Shown: positions 47,463 to 55,471 of the stretch, one piece after another
Numbering within the stretch: position 1 is the stretch's first letter
Layout: every line of letters starts with the position of its first letter
Origin: Rhodospirillaceae bacterium
GTDB taxonomy: Bacteria > Pseudomonadota > Alphaproteobacteria > GCA-2731375
DNA length: 64,000 nucleotides
NCBI GenBank assembly: GCA_018701215.1
Contig: JABIWH010000059.1
Coordinates: 1 to 64,000, forward strand
Direction: 5' to 3'
The notes under the pieces: model-generated
The model's input: only the letters and a program-made list of their open reading frames with translations
Told to the model about the DNA's origin: nothing
The model's database searches: none
Program-made: the position numbers and the translations under genes

Positions 47463-48257
47463 GTGCAGATACCTATTTATCAGATTGATGCTTTTACCAA
47501 ATCGCCGTTTCAAGGCAATCCGGCTGCCGTCTGTCCGCTGGATGCCTGGCTGGCTGACGATGTGCTACAGGCCATCGCCATGGAGAATAACCTCTCCGAG
47601 ACGGCTTTTATCGTTTCGGAAGGCGATGGCTTTCGCCTGCGTTGGTTCACCCCGGGGATTGAAGTGGATTTGTGCGGTCATGCCACCTTGGCCACGGGGC
47701 ATTTGATTTTGAACCAGCTGTCGCCCGAGCGGGACGCGGTCGGTTTCGAGACCCGCTCCGGCAGGCTTGAGGTCAGCCGGGCCGGCGACGGCCTGGCCAT
47801 GGATTTTCCTGTTCTGGCGCCAGGTCAGGCCATGGAGCCTGAGCCCGCTTTGCTTTCGGCCATGGGCGCGACGCCGCTGGAATGCCTGCCAATCCGTGAA
47901 GTGCATGGCTCACCCTACGTCATGCTGGTGTTCGAGAACGAGGCCCAGGTTGCCGCCCTGACGCCGAACTTCGCCGCTCTGGGCGCCAATGTCATCGTCA
48001 CGGCGCCTGGCGACAAGGTCGATTTCGTCTCGCGCTTTTTTGCGCCTTTGTCGGGCATTGACGAGGATCCGGTCACAGGTTCGGCCCATTGCACCTTGGC
48101 GCCCTATTGGGCCGAACGCCTGGGCAAGACCGAACTGGTGGCACGGCAGGTTTCGGCCCGTGGCGGCGATGTCGGCTGCCGGTTGCAGGGCGATCGGGTA
48201 ATCCTGACCGGGCGCTGTGCTTTTTATATGGAAGGACGGATCGAGGTGCCCGTATAA
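47463..48257 (+). CDS. PhzF family isomerase/epimerase-like protein
   Basis: A 264-residue member of the PhzF/DapF-fold family: I-D-A-F-T-K-S-P-F-Q-G-N-P-A-A-V at the N-terminus, the catalytic Glu in E-N-N-L-S-E-T-A-F, D-L-C-G-H-A-T-L-A in the middle and D-E-D-P-V-T-G-S-A-H-C near the C-terminus. PhzF isomerises an intermediate of phenazine synthesis, but most family members lie outside that pathway and have unknown substrates. No other phenazine genes are here. The start is GTG; an earlier in-frame ATG overlaps the DUF1127 gene. Confidence 0.93.
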   Translation: MQIPIYQIDAFTKSPFQGNPAAVCPLDAWLADDVLQAIAMENNLSETAFIVSEGDGFRLRWFTPGIEVDLCGHATLATGHLILNQLSPERDAVGFETRSGRLEVSRAGDGLAMDFPVLAPGQAMEPEPALLSAMGATPLECLPIREVHGSPYVMLVFENEAQVAALTPNFAALGANVIVTAPGDKVDFVSRFFAPLSGIDEDPVTGSAHCTLAPYWAERLGKTELVARQVSARGGDVGCRLQGDRVILTGRCAFYMEGRIEVPV

Positions 48258-48293
48258 AGGGAGGCTCTGGAAAAGCCAAAAGGATACATCGCC

Positions 48294-49460
48294 ATGACAA
48301 TTCAATTCGCCGACGAAGAGCGGATGATCATCGAACTGGTCGAGAAGTTTGTCGAAAACGAATTGATGCCCCTGGAAAAGGCGGTCATGGCGCGGGAAGC
48401 GGCGGGCGGGTCTCATTCGCTGACCGAGGAAGAGGAAGCGCCGCTGTTGGCGCAGTGCAAGGAACTAGGCTTGTGGGCACTCGATGCGCCGGAGGAATTC
48501 GGCGGCGCCAATTTGCGAACGGCGGTCATGCTGGCCATCCAGGAGAAACTGAAAAGTACGGTGACGCCATTCATCTTTCCCCCCGACTCGCCCAATTTGC
48601 ATATGCTCCAGGCCGTGGCCTCGCCAGAGCAGAAGGTGAAATACATGCAGCCCTATGCCCAGGGCGAGATGAAGTCCTGCATCGCCATTTCAGAACCGGG
48701 CGCGGGCGGTGATCCGGCGGACATGAAAACCGCCGCTGTCCGCGAGGGTGACGAATGGGTCATCAACGGGCGCAAGATCTGGGTCTCGAACGTGCCGAAA
48801 TCGGATTTCATCGTCCTGATGGCAGTGACCGATCCCGGCAAGGGCGCACGCGGCGGCATCACCGCCTTTATCGTCGATAAGGGCACGCCCGGATTTATCA
48901 TCGAGCGGGAAATCCCCATGCTGGGCGGGGCGCGTACCTATGAATTGATCATGGACGACCTGCGCCTAAAGGACAGCCAGGTTCTGGGCGAGGTCGGCCA
49001 GGGCTTCGCGCCCATGCAAAAGCGCCTGACCGTGCGCCGTTTGGAAATGGGCGCCATGTGCGTCGGCATGGCCGGGCGGGCGTTGAAAATGATGTGCGAG
49101 CATACCCAGCAGCGCGAAACCTTCGGCGTGAAACTTGCCGACCGGCAGGCCATCCAATGGTGGATCGCGGATGCCGCAACCAAAATCCACGCCACCCGCC
49201 TGATGGTCATGGACGCCGCCGCCCAGCAGGAACGCGGCGAGGACATCCGTACCGCCGCCTCGATGATCAAGGTCTTCGCCACGGAAATGGCCACGGAAGT
49301 CCTGGACAATGCCATGCAAAGCTTTGGCGCCATGGGCATGTCGCGGGAGCTGCCCTTTGCCATTATGTCGCAACGTTTGCGCCTGACGCGGATTTACGAG
49401 GGCCCGACGGAAGTCCACCGCATGGTCGTCGCCCGGCGCACCCTCAAGGAATACGCCTAA
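48294..49460 (+). CDS. Acyl-CoA dehydrogenase
   Basis: A 388-residue FAD flavoenzyme that introduces a 2,3-double bond into an acyl-CoA. It shows the N-terminal helical domain, the FAD-binding A-I-S-E-P-G-A-G-G-D and W-V-I-N-G-R-K-I-W-V-S-N segments, the R-Q-A-I-Q-W stretch and the catalytic-base region ending R-I-Y-E-G-P-T-E-V-H. The chain-length preference is unknown. AAGGA lies about nine bases before the ATG. It is followed after one base by the iron-ADH-like gene, so they are cotranscribed. Confidence 0.95.
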   Translation: MTIQFADEERMIIELVEKFVENELMPLEKAVMAREAAGGSHSLTEEEEAPLLAQCKELGLWALDAPEEFGGANLRTAVMLAIQEKLKSTVTPFIFPPDSPNLHMLQAVASPEQKVKYMQPYAQGEMKSCIAISEPGAGGDPADMKTAAVREGDEWVINGRKIWVSNVPKSDFIVLMAVTDPGKGARGGITAFIVDKGTPGFIIEREIPMLGGARTYELIMDDLRLKDSQVLGEVGQGFAPMQKRLTVRRLEMGAMCVGMAGRALKMMCEHTQQRETFGVKLADRQAIQWWIADAATKIHATRLMVMDAAAQQERGEDIRTAASMIKVFATEMATEVLDNAMQSFGAMGMSRELPFAIMSQRLRLTRIYEGPTEVHRMVVARRTLKEYA

Positions 49461-49461
49461 A

Positions 49462-50685
49462 ATGGCATCTGGAAACTTCAAGGCAGCCGGCTATCCATGG
49501 CGCTTGTTCGCCGGCGCGGATGCCATCGAGAACAATTTGAAGGCAGCCGTTGCCCGCGTGGCGGCAAAGCGGGCTTTCGTTGTCTGCTCACCCTCGGTCA
49601 GCCGGCGGACCGATACCGTGCGGCGCATCGAAGCGGCGTTGGGGGATCAGTTTGCCGGCGTCTGCGACGGTATCGAAAAGGATTCCACCTTTGGCTCGGT
49701 GCGCGCCGCCACCGACGCCGCGAAAGAGGCCCAGGCCGATCTGCTGATCGCGGTCGGCGGCGGCAGCGTCATCGTCGCCGCCAGGGCGGTGGCGATTTTC
49801 CTGGCCGAAGCGGGCGATCCGTTCGAGATCATGACGCAATACCCCGAGGGCAAACCGGCCTACAGTCCGCGCTTGATGGCGCCAAAGCCGGCAATCATCA
49901 ATATCCCCACCACGCCCACCTCTGCCATGAACCGGGCCGGCACGGGCTTGAAAAATCCGGATCTTGACCACCGGATGGAATATTTCGATCCCAAGACGCG
50001 GCCACTGGCTATTTTCCTTGATGACGCGGCGTTGCTTAGCGCGCCGCCGGAGCTGATCCGCTCCACCGCGACCACGGTGTTCGCGGGACTTGTCGGCGCG
50101 CTGGCGCAGCTTGGCGCCAACCCTTTGTCGGATGGTGATCAAGGCCACGCCTTTCGCCTGGCCCACAATGCCTATGTTCGGCTGATGGACGAACTCGACA
50201 ACCCCGCCCTACGCACTGATCTGGCCATCGCGGCCTTCCTGCAGAACCGCGCCGAGGACGACGGTGCGCCAAGGTTCCGCGGCGGCGCGTTCTCGGGCAA
50301 TTATGCGGTCTCGACCGCGCTGCACATCATCTATCCCCGTGTTGGGCAGGGAGAAGCAACCTCGGTCGTACATGCCTCGGCCATGCGCCTGGCTGAAGCG
50401 GTGGAGCCGGCAGCCGCGCGGCGCGTGGCGGAGGCTATCGGTGTCTGGCGCGATGGCATGGACGGCCCAGATGGTACCGCGGCTGCGTTGGCGGTAGCCG
50501 ACGCCTTGGAAGCCATATACACCCGCATCGGCATGCCCACTCAGTTGCGCCAATTGGATATTCCAAGGGACGAATTGGCGGCGGTGGCGGGGGAAACGGT
50601 AAAAAACTTCAATGCCAACGCCGGCGCGCGCACGGCCGAGGCCCAGATCGCGGACGCCCTGCGCCTGTTGGAAACCGCGTGGTAA
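49462..50685 (+). CDS. Iron-ADH-fold protein with altered metal site
   Basis: A 407-residue protein of the iron-containing alcohol dehydrogenase superfamily. The N-terminal Rossmann half has the nucleotide motif A-V-G-G-G-S-V-I. In the helical half, however, the usual metal-ligand segment G-L-D-A-L-x-H-A is replaced by G-L-V-G-A-L-A-Q, and the usual P-H-G ligand segment reads G-Q-G-E-A-T. The P-T-x-x-G-T-G-S-E motif appears as P-T-T-P-T-S-A-M-N. It may therefore be metal-free or have another chemistry. It lies one base after the acyl-CoA dehydrogenase gene and probably acts in the same pathway. Confidence 0.85.
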   Translation: MASGNFKAAGYPWRLFAGADAIENNLKAAVARVAAKRAFVVCSPSVSRRTDTVRRIEAALGDQFAGVCDGIEKDSTFGSVRAATDAAKEAQADLLIAVGGGSVIVAARAVAIFLAEAGDPFEIMTQYPEGKPAYSPRLMAPKPAIINIPTTPTSAMNRAGTGLKNPDLDHRMEYFDPKTRPLAIFLDDAALLSAPPELIRSTATTVFAGLVGALAQLGANPLSDGDQGHAFRLAHNAYVRLMDELDNPALRTDLAIAAFLQNRAEDDGAPRFRGGAFSGNYAVSTALHIIYPRVGQGEATSVVHASAMRLAEAVEPAAARRVAEAIGVWRDGMDGPDGTAAALAVADALEAIYTRIGMPTQLRQLDIPRDELAAVAGETVKNFNANAGARTAEAQIADALRLLETAW

Positions 50686-50782
50686 GAGGGCAGGCAGATG
50701 TTTCGCCCAACCAGCGGCGATGATGAGATTGCCGTTTTCTTTAGTGGCCAAACGTTAGACGGGCTCGCACGAAGCGCGGCAA

Positions 50783-51160
50783 ATGTACTATGATTGCCCG
50801 ATGAATACGTCCAGTGGGAAAACCTACACCGGTATGCGTGAGGGCGAGCGGGTTACGGTCAGCGTCGATGGCCAGGCCCTGGATCCGCGCTTGGATCTGC
50901 GCGACTTCCACGCCGCCGGCTTTGAATGGGGCTACGAGGGCAGCGGCCCCAGCCAATTGGCCCTGGCCATATTGGCCGATCACGCCGGCGCCTCGGCGGC
51001 CCTGGGCAGCTATCGAAAATTCGTGCAGATCTTCATCGCCGAGATTGAAGGCGATAACTGGCGCCTGACATCCGAAGACATCGATCAACGGATCGGCGAA
51101 ACAATAATCGTGCCCATGGACCTGAAGACCTTGATACGCAAGGTGAAGGGCGAGATCTAG
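50783..51160 (+). CDS. DUF6166-like small protein
   Basis: A 125-residue soluble protein with the segment F-E-W-G-Y-E-G-S-G-P-S-Q-L-A-L-A-I-L-A-D-H, which I recognise from the DUF6166 family of bacterial and phage proteins; the domain begins Y-T-G-M-R-E-G-E. No catalytic motif is evident. The start is either 50783 or the in-frame ATG at 50801; neither has a strong ribosome site. It sits between the iron-ADH-like gene and the AMP-ligase gene on the same strand. Confidence 0.75.
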   Translation: MYYDCPMNTSSGKTYTGMREGERVTVSVDGQALDPRLDLRDFHAAGFEWGYEGSGPSQLALAILADHAGASAALGSYRKFVQIFIAEIEGDNWRLTSEDIDQRIGETIIVPMDLKTLIRKVKGEI

Positions 51161-51179
51161 TTAGGAGTTGTTACCAAGT

Positions 51180-52784
51180 ATGGATACCGTTACAGCGCTG
51201 TTGGAAGACCTGGCCGCCAACCATGGGGCGGACACCGCGATCGTCTATCATGACCTGCCCATCAGTTTCGCCGAAGTCGACGACATGGGCCGCCGGGCCG
51301 CGACGGTGCTGGCGGATCTGGGCATTGGCGTGGGCGACAGGGTTGCCTTGTGGCTGCCCAATTGTCCGGCCTATTTTGCCCTGTGCCTGGGCTGTTGCCG
51401 CCTGGGCGCCATCGCGGTGGCGGTCAACACGCGTTTTCGCTCGTCCGAAGTCTCTGACATCATCAGCCGCTCCGGCGCGGAGGTCCTGGTCATGTGGCCC
51501 GGTTTCCGCGAGATCGATTTTCTCGGCCTGCTGGCGGATGCGGATGCGGCGGCTTTGGCCGGGTTGAAGACGTTGATCCTTTTTGATGAAGGGCAAAAGG
51601 CCGACGCCATACCTGATGCCGTGTCCCATTGCCGGCATCTTGATTATAACCAGTTGATCCAATGCGCGCCCTACGCCGATGATCACGCCAGCGCCGAGGC
51701 GGGCTGCAACATTTTCACCACGTCGGGCACCACCAATGCACCCAAGTTCGTGCTGCATACCCAGGGCAGCCTGTCACGCCACGCCCGTGAGGTGGCGGAT
51801 GGTTTTGGCTACAGCACCTCGACCGGTGCGCTGTTGCAGATGATGCCGCTGTGCGGTGTGTTTGGTTATACCCAGATCATGGCCGGCATCGCCTCGGCCC
51901 AGCCAACGGTGCTGACGGCCTCGTTCGACCCGCTGGAAACGGTGGAACTGGCCGCCCGGCACAACGTGGTCAACTTCAACGCCACGGACGATATGATCCA
52001 ATCGATCCTGGATAATTCGCCCCTGGATCAGCCCTTGCCCAATGTACGCTTTGTCGGCAGTGCCGCCTTCGCCACCAATTACGCCGAGCTGGCGGCGCGG
52101 GCCGAGGCGCGGGGTATCAAAATGGTCGGCTTGTATGGAATGAGCGAGGTACAGGCGCTTTATGCCCTGCAGCCCGTGGAACTGCCCTTGCTGGAACGGA
52201 TCGTCGGCGGCGGCAGGCCGATCAGCGCACGGGCCGAGGTTCGCGTGCGAGACCCTGAAAGCGGCGAATTGCTGGGCCCCGGCCAGGCTGGCGAGCTGGA
52301 GCTGAAAGGCCCCTCGTTGATGAAGGAATATTATTTGAACCCGGAGGCGACGGCGGCGGAATTTACCGATGATGGTTTCCTACGCTCGGGCGATCTGGGC
52401 GAATTGACCGAGGATGGCCGTTTTCTCTATCTCCAGCGCATGGGAGATGTCCTGCGTCTGGGCGGTTTCCTGACCAGCCCGGCGGAGATCGAGGCGCATA
52501 TCATCGGCCATGACAGCGTGGGGGATTGCCAGGTGGTTGGGGTTACCACCGCCGAGGGTGCGGTGCGGGCGGTTGCTTTCGTGATCATGAATGACGGCGC
52601 GGCATTTGATGAAGATGTGCTGCGACAACATTGCCTGGACACCTTGGCGCGGTTTAAGGCGCCCGTGCGGCTTTTTGCCCTGGATGAATTCCCCACGACG
52701 CAAAGCGCCAACGGCACCAAGATCCAACGCGCGGAGCTGCGCCGCATGGCTGAGGTACGGGTTGTTGGTGGGGCTAGTTCGTAA
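51180..52784 (+). CDS. AMP-dependent acyl-CoA synthetase/ligase
   Basis: A 534-residue adenylate-forming enzyme that should activate a carboxylic acid as its CoA thioester. It has the P-loop-like T-T-S-G-T-T-N-A-P-K (about 181-190), G-L-Y-G-M-S-E-V in place of the usual Y-G-x-T-E, and the hinge region S-G-D-L-G-E followed by G-D-V-L-R-L-G-G-F. The catalytic C-terminal Lys lies in G-T-K-I-Q-R. The substrate is unknown. With the acyl-CoA dehydrogenase upstream it suggests breakdown of an unusual acid. AGGAG lies 12 bases before the ATG, which is rather far. Confidence 0.93.
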   Translation: MDTVTALLEDLAANHGADTAIVYHDLPISFAEVDDMGRRAATVLADLGIGVGDRVALWLPNCPAYFALCLGCCRLGAIAVAVNTRFRSSEVSDIISRSGAEVLVMWPGFREIDFLGLLADADAAALAGLKTLILFDEGQKADAIPDAVSHCRHLDYNQLIQCAPYADDHASAEAGCNIFTTSGTTNAPKFVLHTQGSLSRHAREVADGFGYSTSTGALLQMMPLCGVFGYTQIMAGIASAQPTVLTASFDPLETVELAARHNVVNFNATDDMIQSILDNSPLDQPLPNVRFVGSAAFATNYAELAARAEARGIKMVGLYGMSEVQALYALQPVELPLLERIVGGGRPISARAEVRVRDPESGELLGPGQAGELELKGPSLMKEYYLNPEATAAEFTDDGFLRSGDLGELTEDGRFLYLQRMGDVLRLGGFLTSPAEIEAHIIGHDSVGDCQVVGVTTAEGAVRAVAFVIMNDGAAFDEDVLRQHCLDTLARFKAPVRLFALDEFPTTQSANGTKIQRAELRRMAEVRVVGGASS

Positions 52785-52840
52785 AAATTTACCGTGCGTA
52801 ATTTTGTCTGCTGGGGATCTTGACGAAGGCTTTTGAATAA

Positions 52841-52858
52841 CTATCTATCAGTAGATAG
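52841..52858. promoter_or_regulatory. Perfect dyad before the bicupin gene
   Basis: CTATCTA-TCAG-TAGATAG lies 36-53 bp upstream of the bicupin start. The 7-bp arms and short spacer fit an operator for a dimeric repressor better than a terminator. Confidence 0.45.
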
Positions 52859-52893
52859 ATAACGAAAATACACGGCCTTAATTGGGGATGAGG

Positions 52894-53568
52894 ATGATGC
52901 GGATCAATATGGATTTCAGTCAGCGGGTGGTCATCGAGACGGACGCGCAAGACTGGGTCGAAACGCGCGCCAACGGGGTTCGGCGGCGCATGCTGGATCG
53001 CGATGGCGCTGAGTCGGGCCGGGCGACCACGGTGGTCAGTTTCGCGGCGGAGAGCTATTTTCCGGGCCATGGCCACGATGGCGGCGAGGAATTTCTTGTT
53101 CTCGAAGGCATTTTCTCCGATGAAAGCGGTGACTACGGCCCCGGCATGTATGTGCGCAACCCGGTGGGTTCGGCCCATGTTCCCCACACCAAAGAGGGCT
53201 GCATCATCTTCGTCAAGCTGTGGCAGATGGATGCGGCGGACCAGGATTTCGTGCGTATCGACACCAATCTGGACGAGGGCTGGCAGGCCGGCGCCGTCGA
53301 TGGATTATCGGTTCGCCCACTGCATCAATACGGCGATGAACGGGTCAGCCTGGTGCGTTGGCGGGCCGGCGTCCACTATCCCGCGCATGATCATCCGGGC
53401 GGCGAGGAAGTTCTGGTCGTCGCGGGCAGCTTGCAAGATGAAAACGGCAGCTATCCCAAAGGCACCTGGTTGCGCCTGCCGCCGGGCAGTGAACATGCGC
53501 CGTTCAGTACGACAGGCTGCACGCTTTTCGTAAAATCGGGGCATCTGAGCGGGGAGTTGGGCGCATGA
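52894..53568 (+). CDS. Bicupin of the ChrR-cupin type
   Basis: A 224-residue protein with two cupin domains. Each has a metal-binding motif: H-G-H-D-G-G-E-E-F-L-V-L-E-G in the first and H-D-H-P-G-G-E-E-V-L-V-V-A-G in the second, with later His residues (S-A-H-V-P-H and S-E-H-A-P). This type matches the ChrR C-terminal cupin family, which senses or degrades small molecules. Several in-frame ATG codons (52888, 52894, 52897) compete; GAGG/GGGG upstream fits 52894 best. Its stop overlaps the flavin-oxidase start. Confidence 0.88.
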   Translation: MMRINMDFSQRVVIETDAQDWVETRANGVRRRMLDRDGAESGRATTVVSFAAESYFPGHGHDGGEEFLVLEGIFSDESGDYGPGMYVRNPVGSAHVPHTKEGCIIFVKLWQMDAADQDFVRIDTNLDEGWQAGAVDGLSVRPLHQYGDERVSLVRWRAGVHYPAHDHPGGEEVLVVAGSLQDENGSYPKGTWLRLPPGSEHAPFSTTGCTLFVKSGHLSGELGA

Positions 53569-54167
53569 GTGCGCAATACAGTTCCGACGTCGCATTCAGC
53601 CCGGCGGTCAAGGCGGTGCAGACGCAAAAGGGTTCCCGCGACGGCTATGCTAAAATGGAGCAAAAGGGCGGTTGGCGCACGGCGGTCGGCGATGATCTGG
53701 CGGCATTTATCGCCGAGCGGGATTCGTTCTATCTGGCGACGGCATCCGCCCATGGCCAACCCAGCCTGCAACACCGCGGCGGGCCGAAAGGTTTTCTCAA
53801 GGTATTGGATGAGGGTACGCTGGCGTTCGCCGATTTTGCCGGCAACCGGCAATACATCTCGGTCGGAAATCTGACCGAAAACGACCGGGTTTCACTGTTT
53901 CTAATTGATTATCCCAACCGCCGCCGGATCAAGATCTGGGGCCGGGCGCATGTCGTCGATGATGACCTTGAGCTTTTGCAAAGCCTTGCGGATGCTGATT
54001 ACAAAGCACCGGTCGAGGCGGCCATTGTCATCTCGGTCGAGGCCTGGGACATCAATTGTTCCAAACATATCGCGCAACGTTATACGGACGACCAGATCGT
54101 CGATCTGCTCCGTCCCTTGCAGGCGCGTATTGATGAATTGGAAGCCGAGCTGGCGTCCCTGCGCTAA
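53565..54167 (+). CDS. Pyridoxamine 5'-phosphate oxidase-fold protein
   Basis: A 200-residue split-barrel flavin-binding protein. It has F-Y-L-A-T-A-S-A-H-G-Q-P-S-L-Q-H-R-G-G-P near residue 56, typical of the PNPOx-like family, then F-A-D-F-A-G-N-R-Q-Y and R-R-I-K-I-W-G-R-A. It is probably an FMN- or F420-type reductase/oxidase acting on small molecules rather than true PdxH, which is differently organised. A short coiled coil ends the protein. It is coupled to the bicupin gene through a four-base overlap. It converges on, and overlaps by four bases, the Hpt gene. Confidence 0.9.
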   Translation: MSAQYSSDVAFSPAVKAVQTQKGSRDGYAKMEQKGGWRTAVGDDLAAFIAERDSFYLATASAHGQPSLQHRGGPKGFLKVLDEGTLAFADFAGNRQYISVGNLTENDRVSLFLIDYPNRRRIKIWGRAHVVDDDLELLQSLADADYKAPVEAAIVISVEAWDINCSKHIAQRYTDDQIVDLLRPLQARIDELEAELASLR

Positions 54168-54673
54168 TCCCGGGACTTTTCGACGATCTTGGCCAACCCC
54201 TCGAGGATCTCTTTCGCGACCTTTGGCCCGGCGCCTTTGACTTTTTGGGCCACGACGGTTTGCATCGCCTTTAGGTGCGTCTCAATGGCACGCGAGTCAT
54301 CCGAGCTGACGCCGCCCATGGGCGAGAGCAGTTCACACAGCGATTTGCCAATGTTGGACACCAGGTCATAGCCAAAAGTGCCGGCCTCGCCGCGAATTTC
54401 GTGTACCACATCGTGCAGCAAATCAAGATCGTATTCGCCGGTATTCTTCATTTTCTGAAAGCTAAGGGTCAGATCCTGAACTTCCTTTTCGAGGCGCAAT
54501 TCGTAAGCGACTTTCAGCTTTTCAACAACCGCCTCTGCTTGTTGCAGGGCGACCGGATCGGAGCCATAGCCCGGGCCTACCTTTGCCAGCAATTTGTTGG
54601 GAATTGGAATTTCTTCATAATCGCCTGGTTCGCCACGCGGCGCATTATTCTGTTGGGGTACCGCTCTGGGCAT
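54164..54673 (-). CDS. Hpt-domain phosphotransfer protein
   Basis: A 169-residue protein with an Hpt-like four-helix part. The candidate phosphorylated His is H91 in V-H-E-I-R-G-E-A-G-T-F-G, close to the Hpt consensus H-x-x-K-G-x4-G (Arg replaces Lys). The first 40 residues are polar and Pro-rich, then an amphipathic helix precedes the Hpt core. GGAGAG seven bases before the ATG supports the start. It lies 52 bp downstream of the response regulator gene on the same strand, so they are probably partners in a phosphorelay. Confidence 0.82.
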   Translation of the reverse strand: MPRAVPQQNNAPRGEPGDYEEIPIPNKLLAKVGPGYGSDPVALQQAEAVVEKLKVAYELRLEKEVQDLTLSFQKMKNTGEYDLDLLHDVVHEIRGEAGTFGYDLVSNIGKSLCELLSPMGGVSSDDSRAIETHLKAMQTVVAQKVKGAGPKVAKEILEGLAKIVEKSRD

Positions 54674-54725
54674 ATCCCACTCTCCTTGTTGTTTGAGTTT
54701 CCCCGTCGTGTCGTCCGCGCCGCCC

Positions 54726-55298
54726 TTAGAGGTTCTCTAACAGCCGTTCCACATCATCGACATCGCTACGACCGGACTTGCCGCCTAAACCCATCATTGC
54801 GGCTGGACCGTCTGCATCTGCCCGCCGTTCTGGGCCCATGTAGTCCTTCCAATTGACCCTTCTGCGGCAGGGGCCAAAAAAAGATTTCGTCCGGACAAAG
54901 GGCCGGGGTTTCTCGATTATGGCCAAAATACGGGAATACAGCGTCGTGGCTGTTATCGGTTTCGCCAGCAGTTCATTCACACCTGCATCCCGCGCCGTCA
55001 TGATGCGCCACTTTTCCGTATGCCCGGTCATCAGAATGACCGGAATAAAGATGTCCGGGCTATCGACGTTACTGCGGATGAATTTGGTATATTCCAGGCC
55101 GTCCACGGGCTCCATCATCCAGTCGGTGATGATCAGGTCTGGTACAAAAACTTCGTGGGCGTCAATAGCTTGCTGTCCGTTGCTGTAATCGCGAACGGAA
55201 TTCATACCCAAGGCATTCAGCATGGCCTTGACCAAGGCGCGCATATTGCGGTTGTCCTCGATCAGTTGGACCTGTAAATTTGTCAGGTTATACGCCAT
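54726..55298 (-). CDS. Response regulator, receiver domain plus tail
   Basis: A 190-residue protein. The CheY-like receiver (about 8-130) has the acidic pair E14-D15, the phosphorylated D59 (L-I-I-T-D-W-M-M), T91 and K113 (L-A-K-P-I). A basic stretch (V-R-T-K-S-F-F-G-P-C-R-R-R) and a polar tail with D-Y-M-G-P-E-R-R follow, but no DNA-binding domain. P-E-R-R-type tails appear in other alphaproteobacterial single-domain regulators. It probably signals through protein contact, with the downstream Hpt protein as donor or acceptor. Confidence 0.92.
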   Translation of the reverse strand: MAYNLTNLQVQLIEDNRNMRALVKAMLNALGMNSVRDYSNGQQAIDAHEVFVPDLIITDWMMEPVDGLEYTKFIRSNVDSPDIFIPVILMTGHTEKWRIMTARDAGVNELLAKPITATTLYSRILAIIEKPRPFVRTKSFFGPCRRRVNWKDYMGPERRADADGPAAMMGLGGKSGRSDVDDVERLLENL

Positions 55299-55471
55299 TA
55301 TTCCCGCCGTTGTTCATCCTGCTTTCGGCACCCTTACCAGAACTGTAATAATGCCAGGCTGATTAAAGTAACCGGGGTTGGGTAAATAAGGCGTTAAACA
55401 CCCGCCTCCCAAAGAAACAATTCGTTCATCGAAGGCAATGTTTCACGCCGGGGTGCGTTATATTTCCCACC

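Noticed and set aside
47463..48257. Phenazine biosynthesis operon
   Set aside because: Only the PhzF-type protein is present; the family is broad and no other phz gene is nearby.
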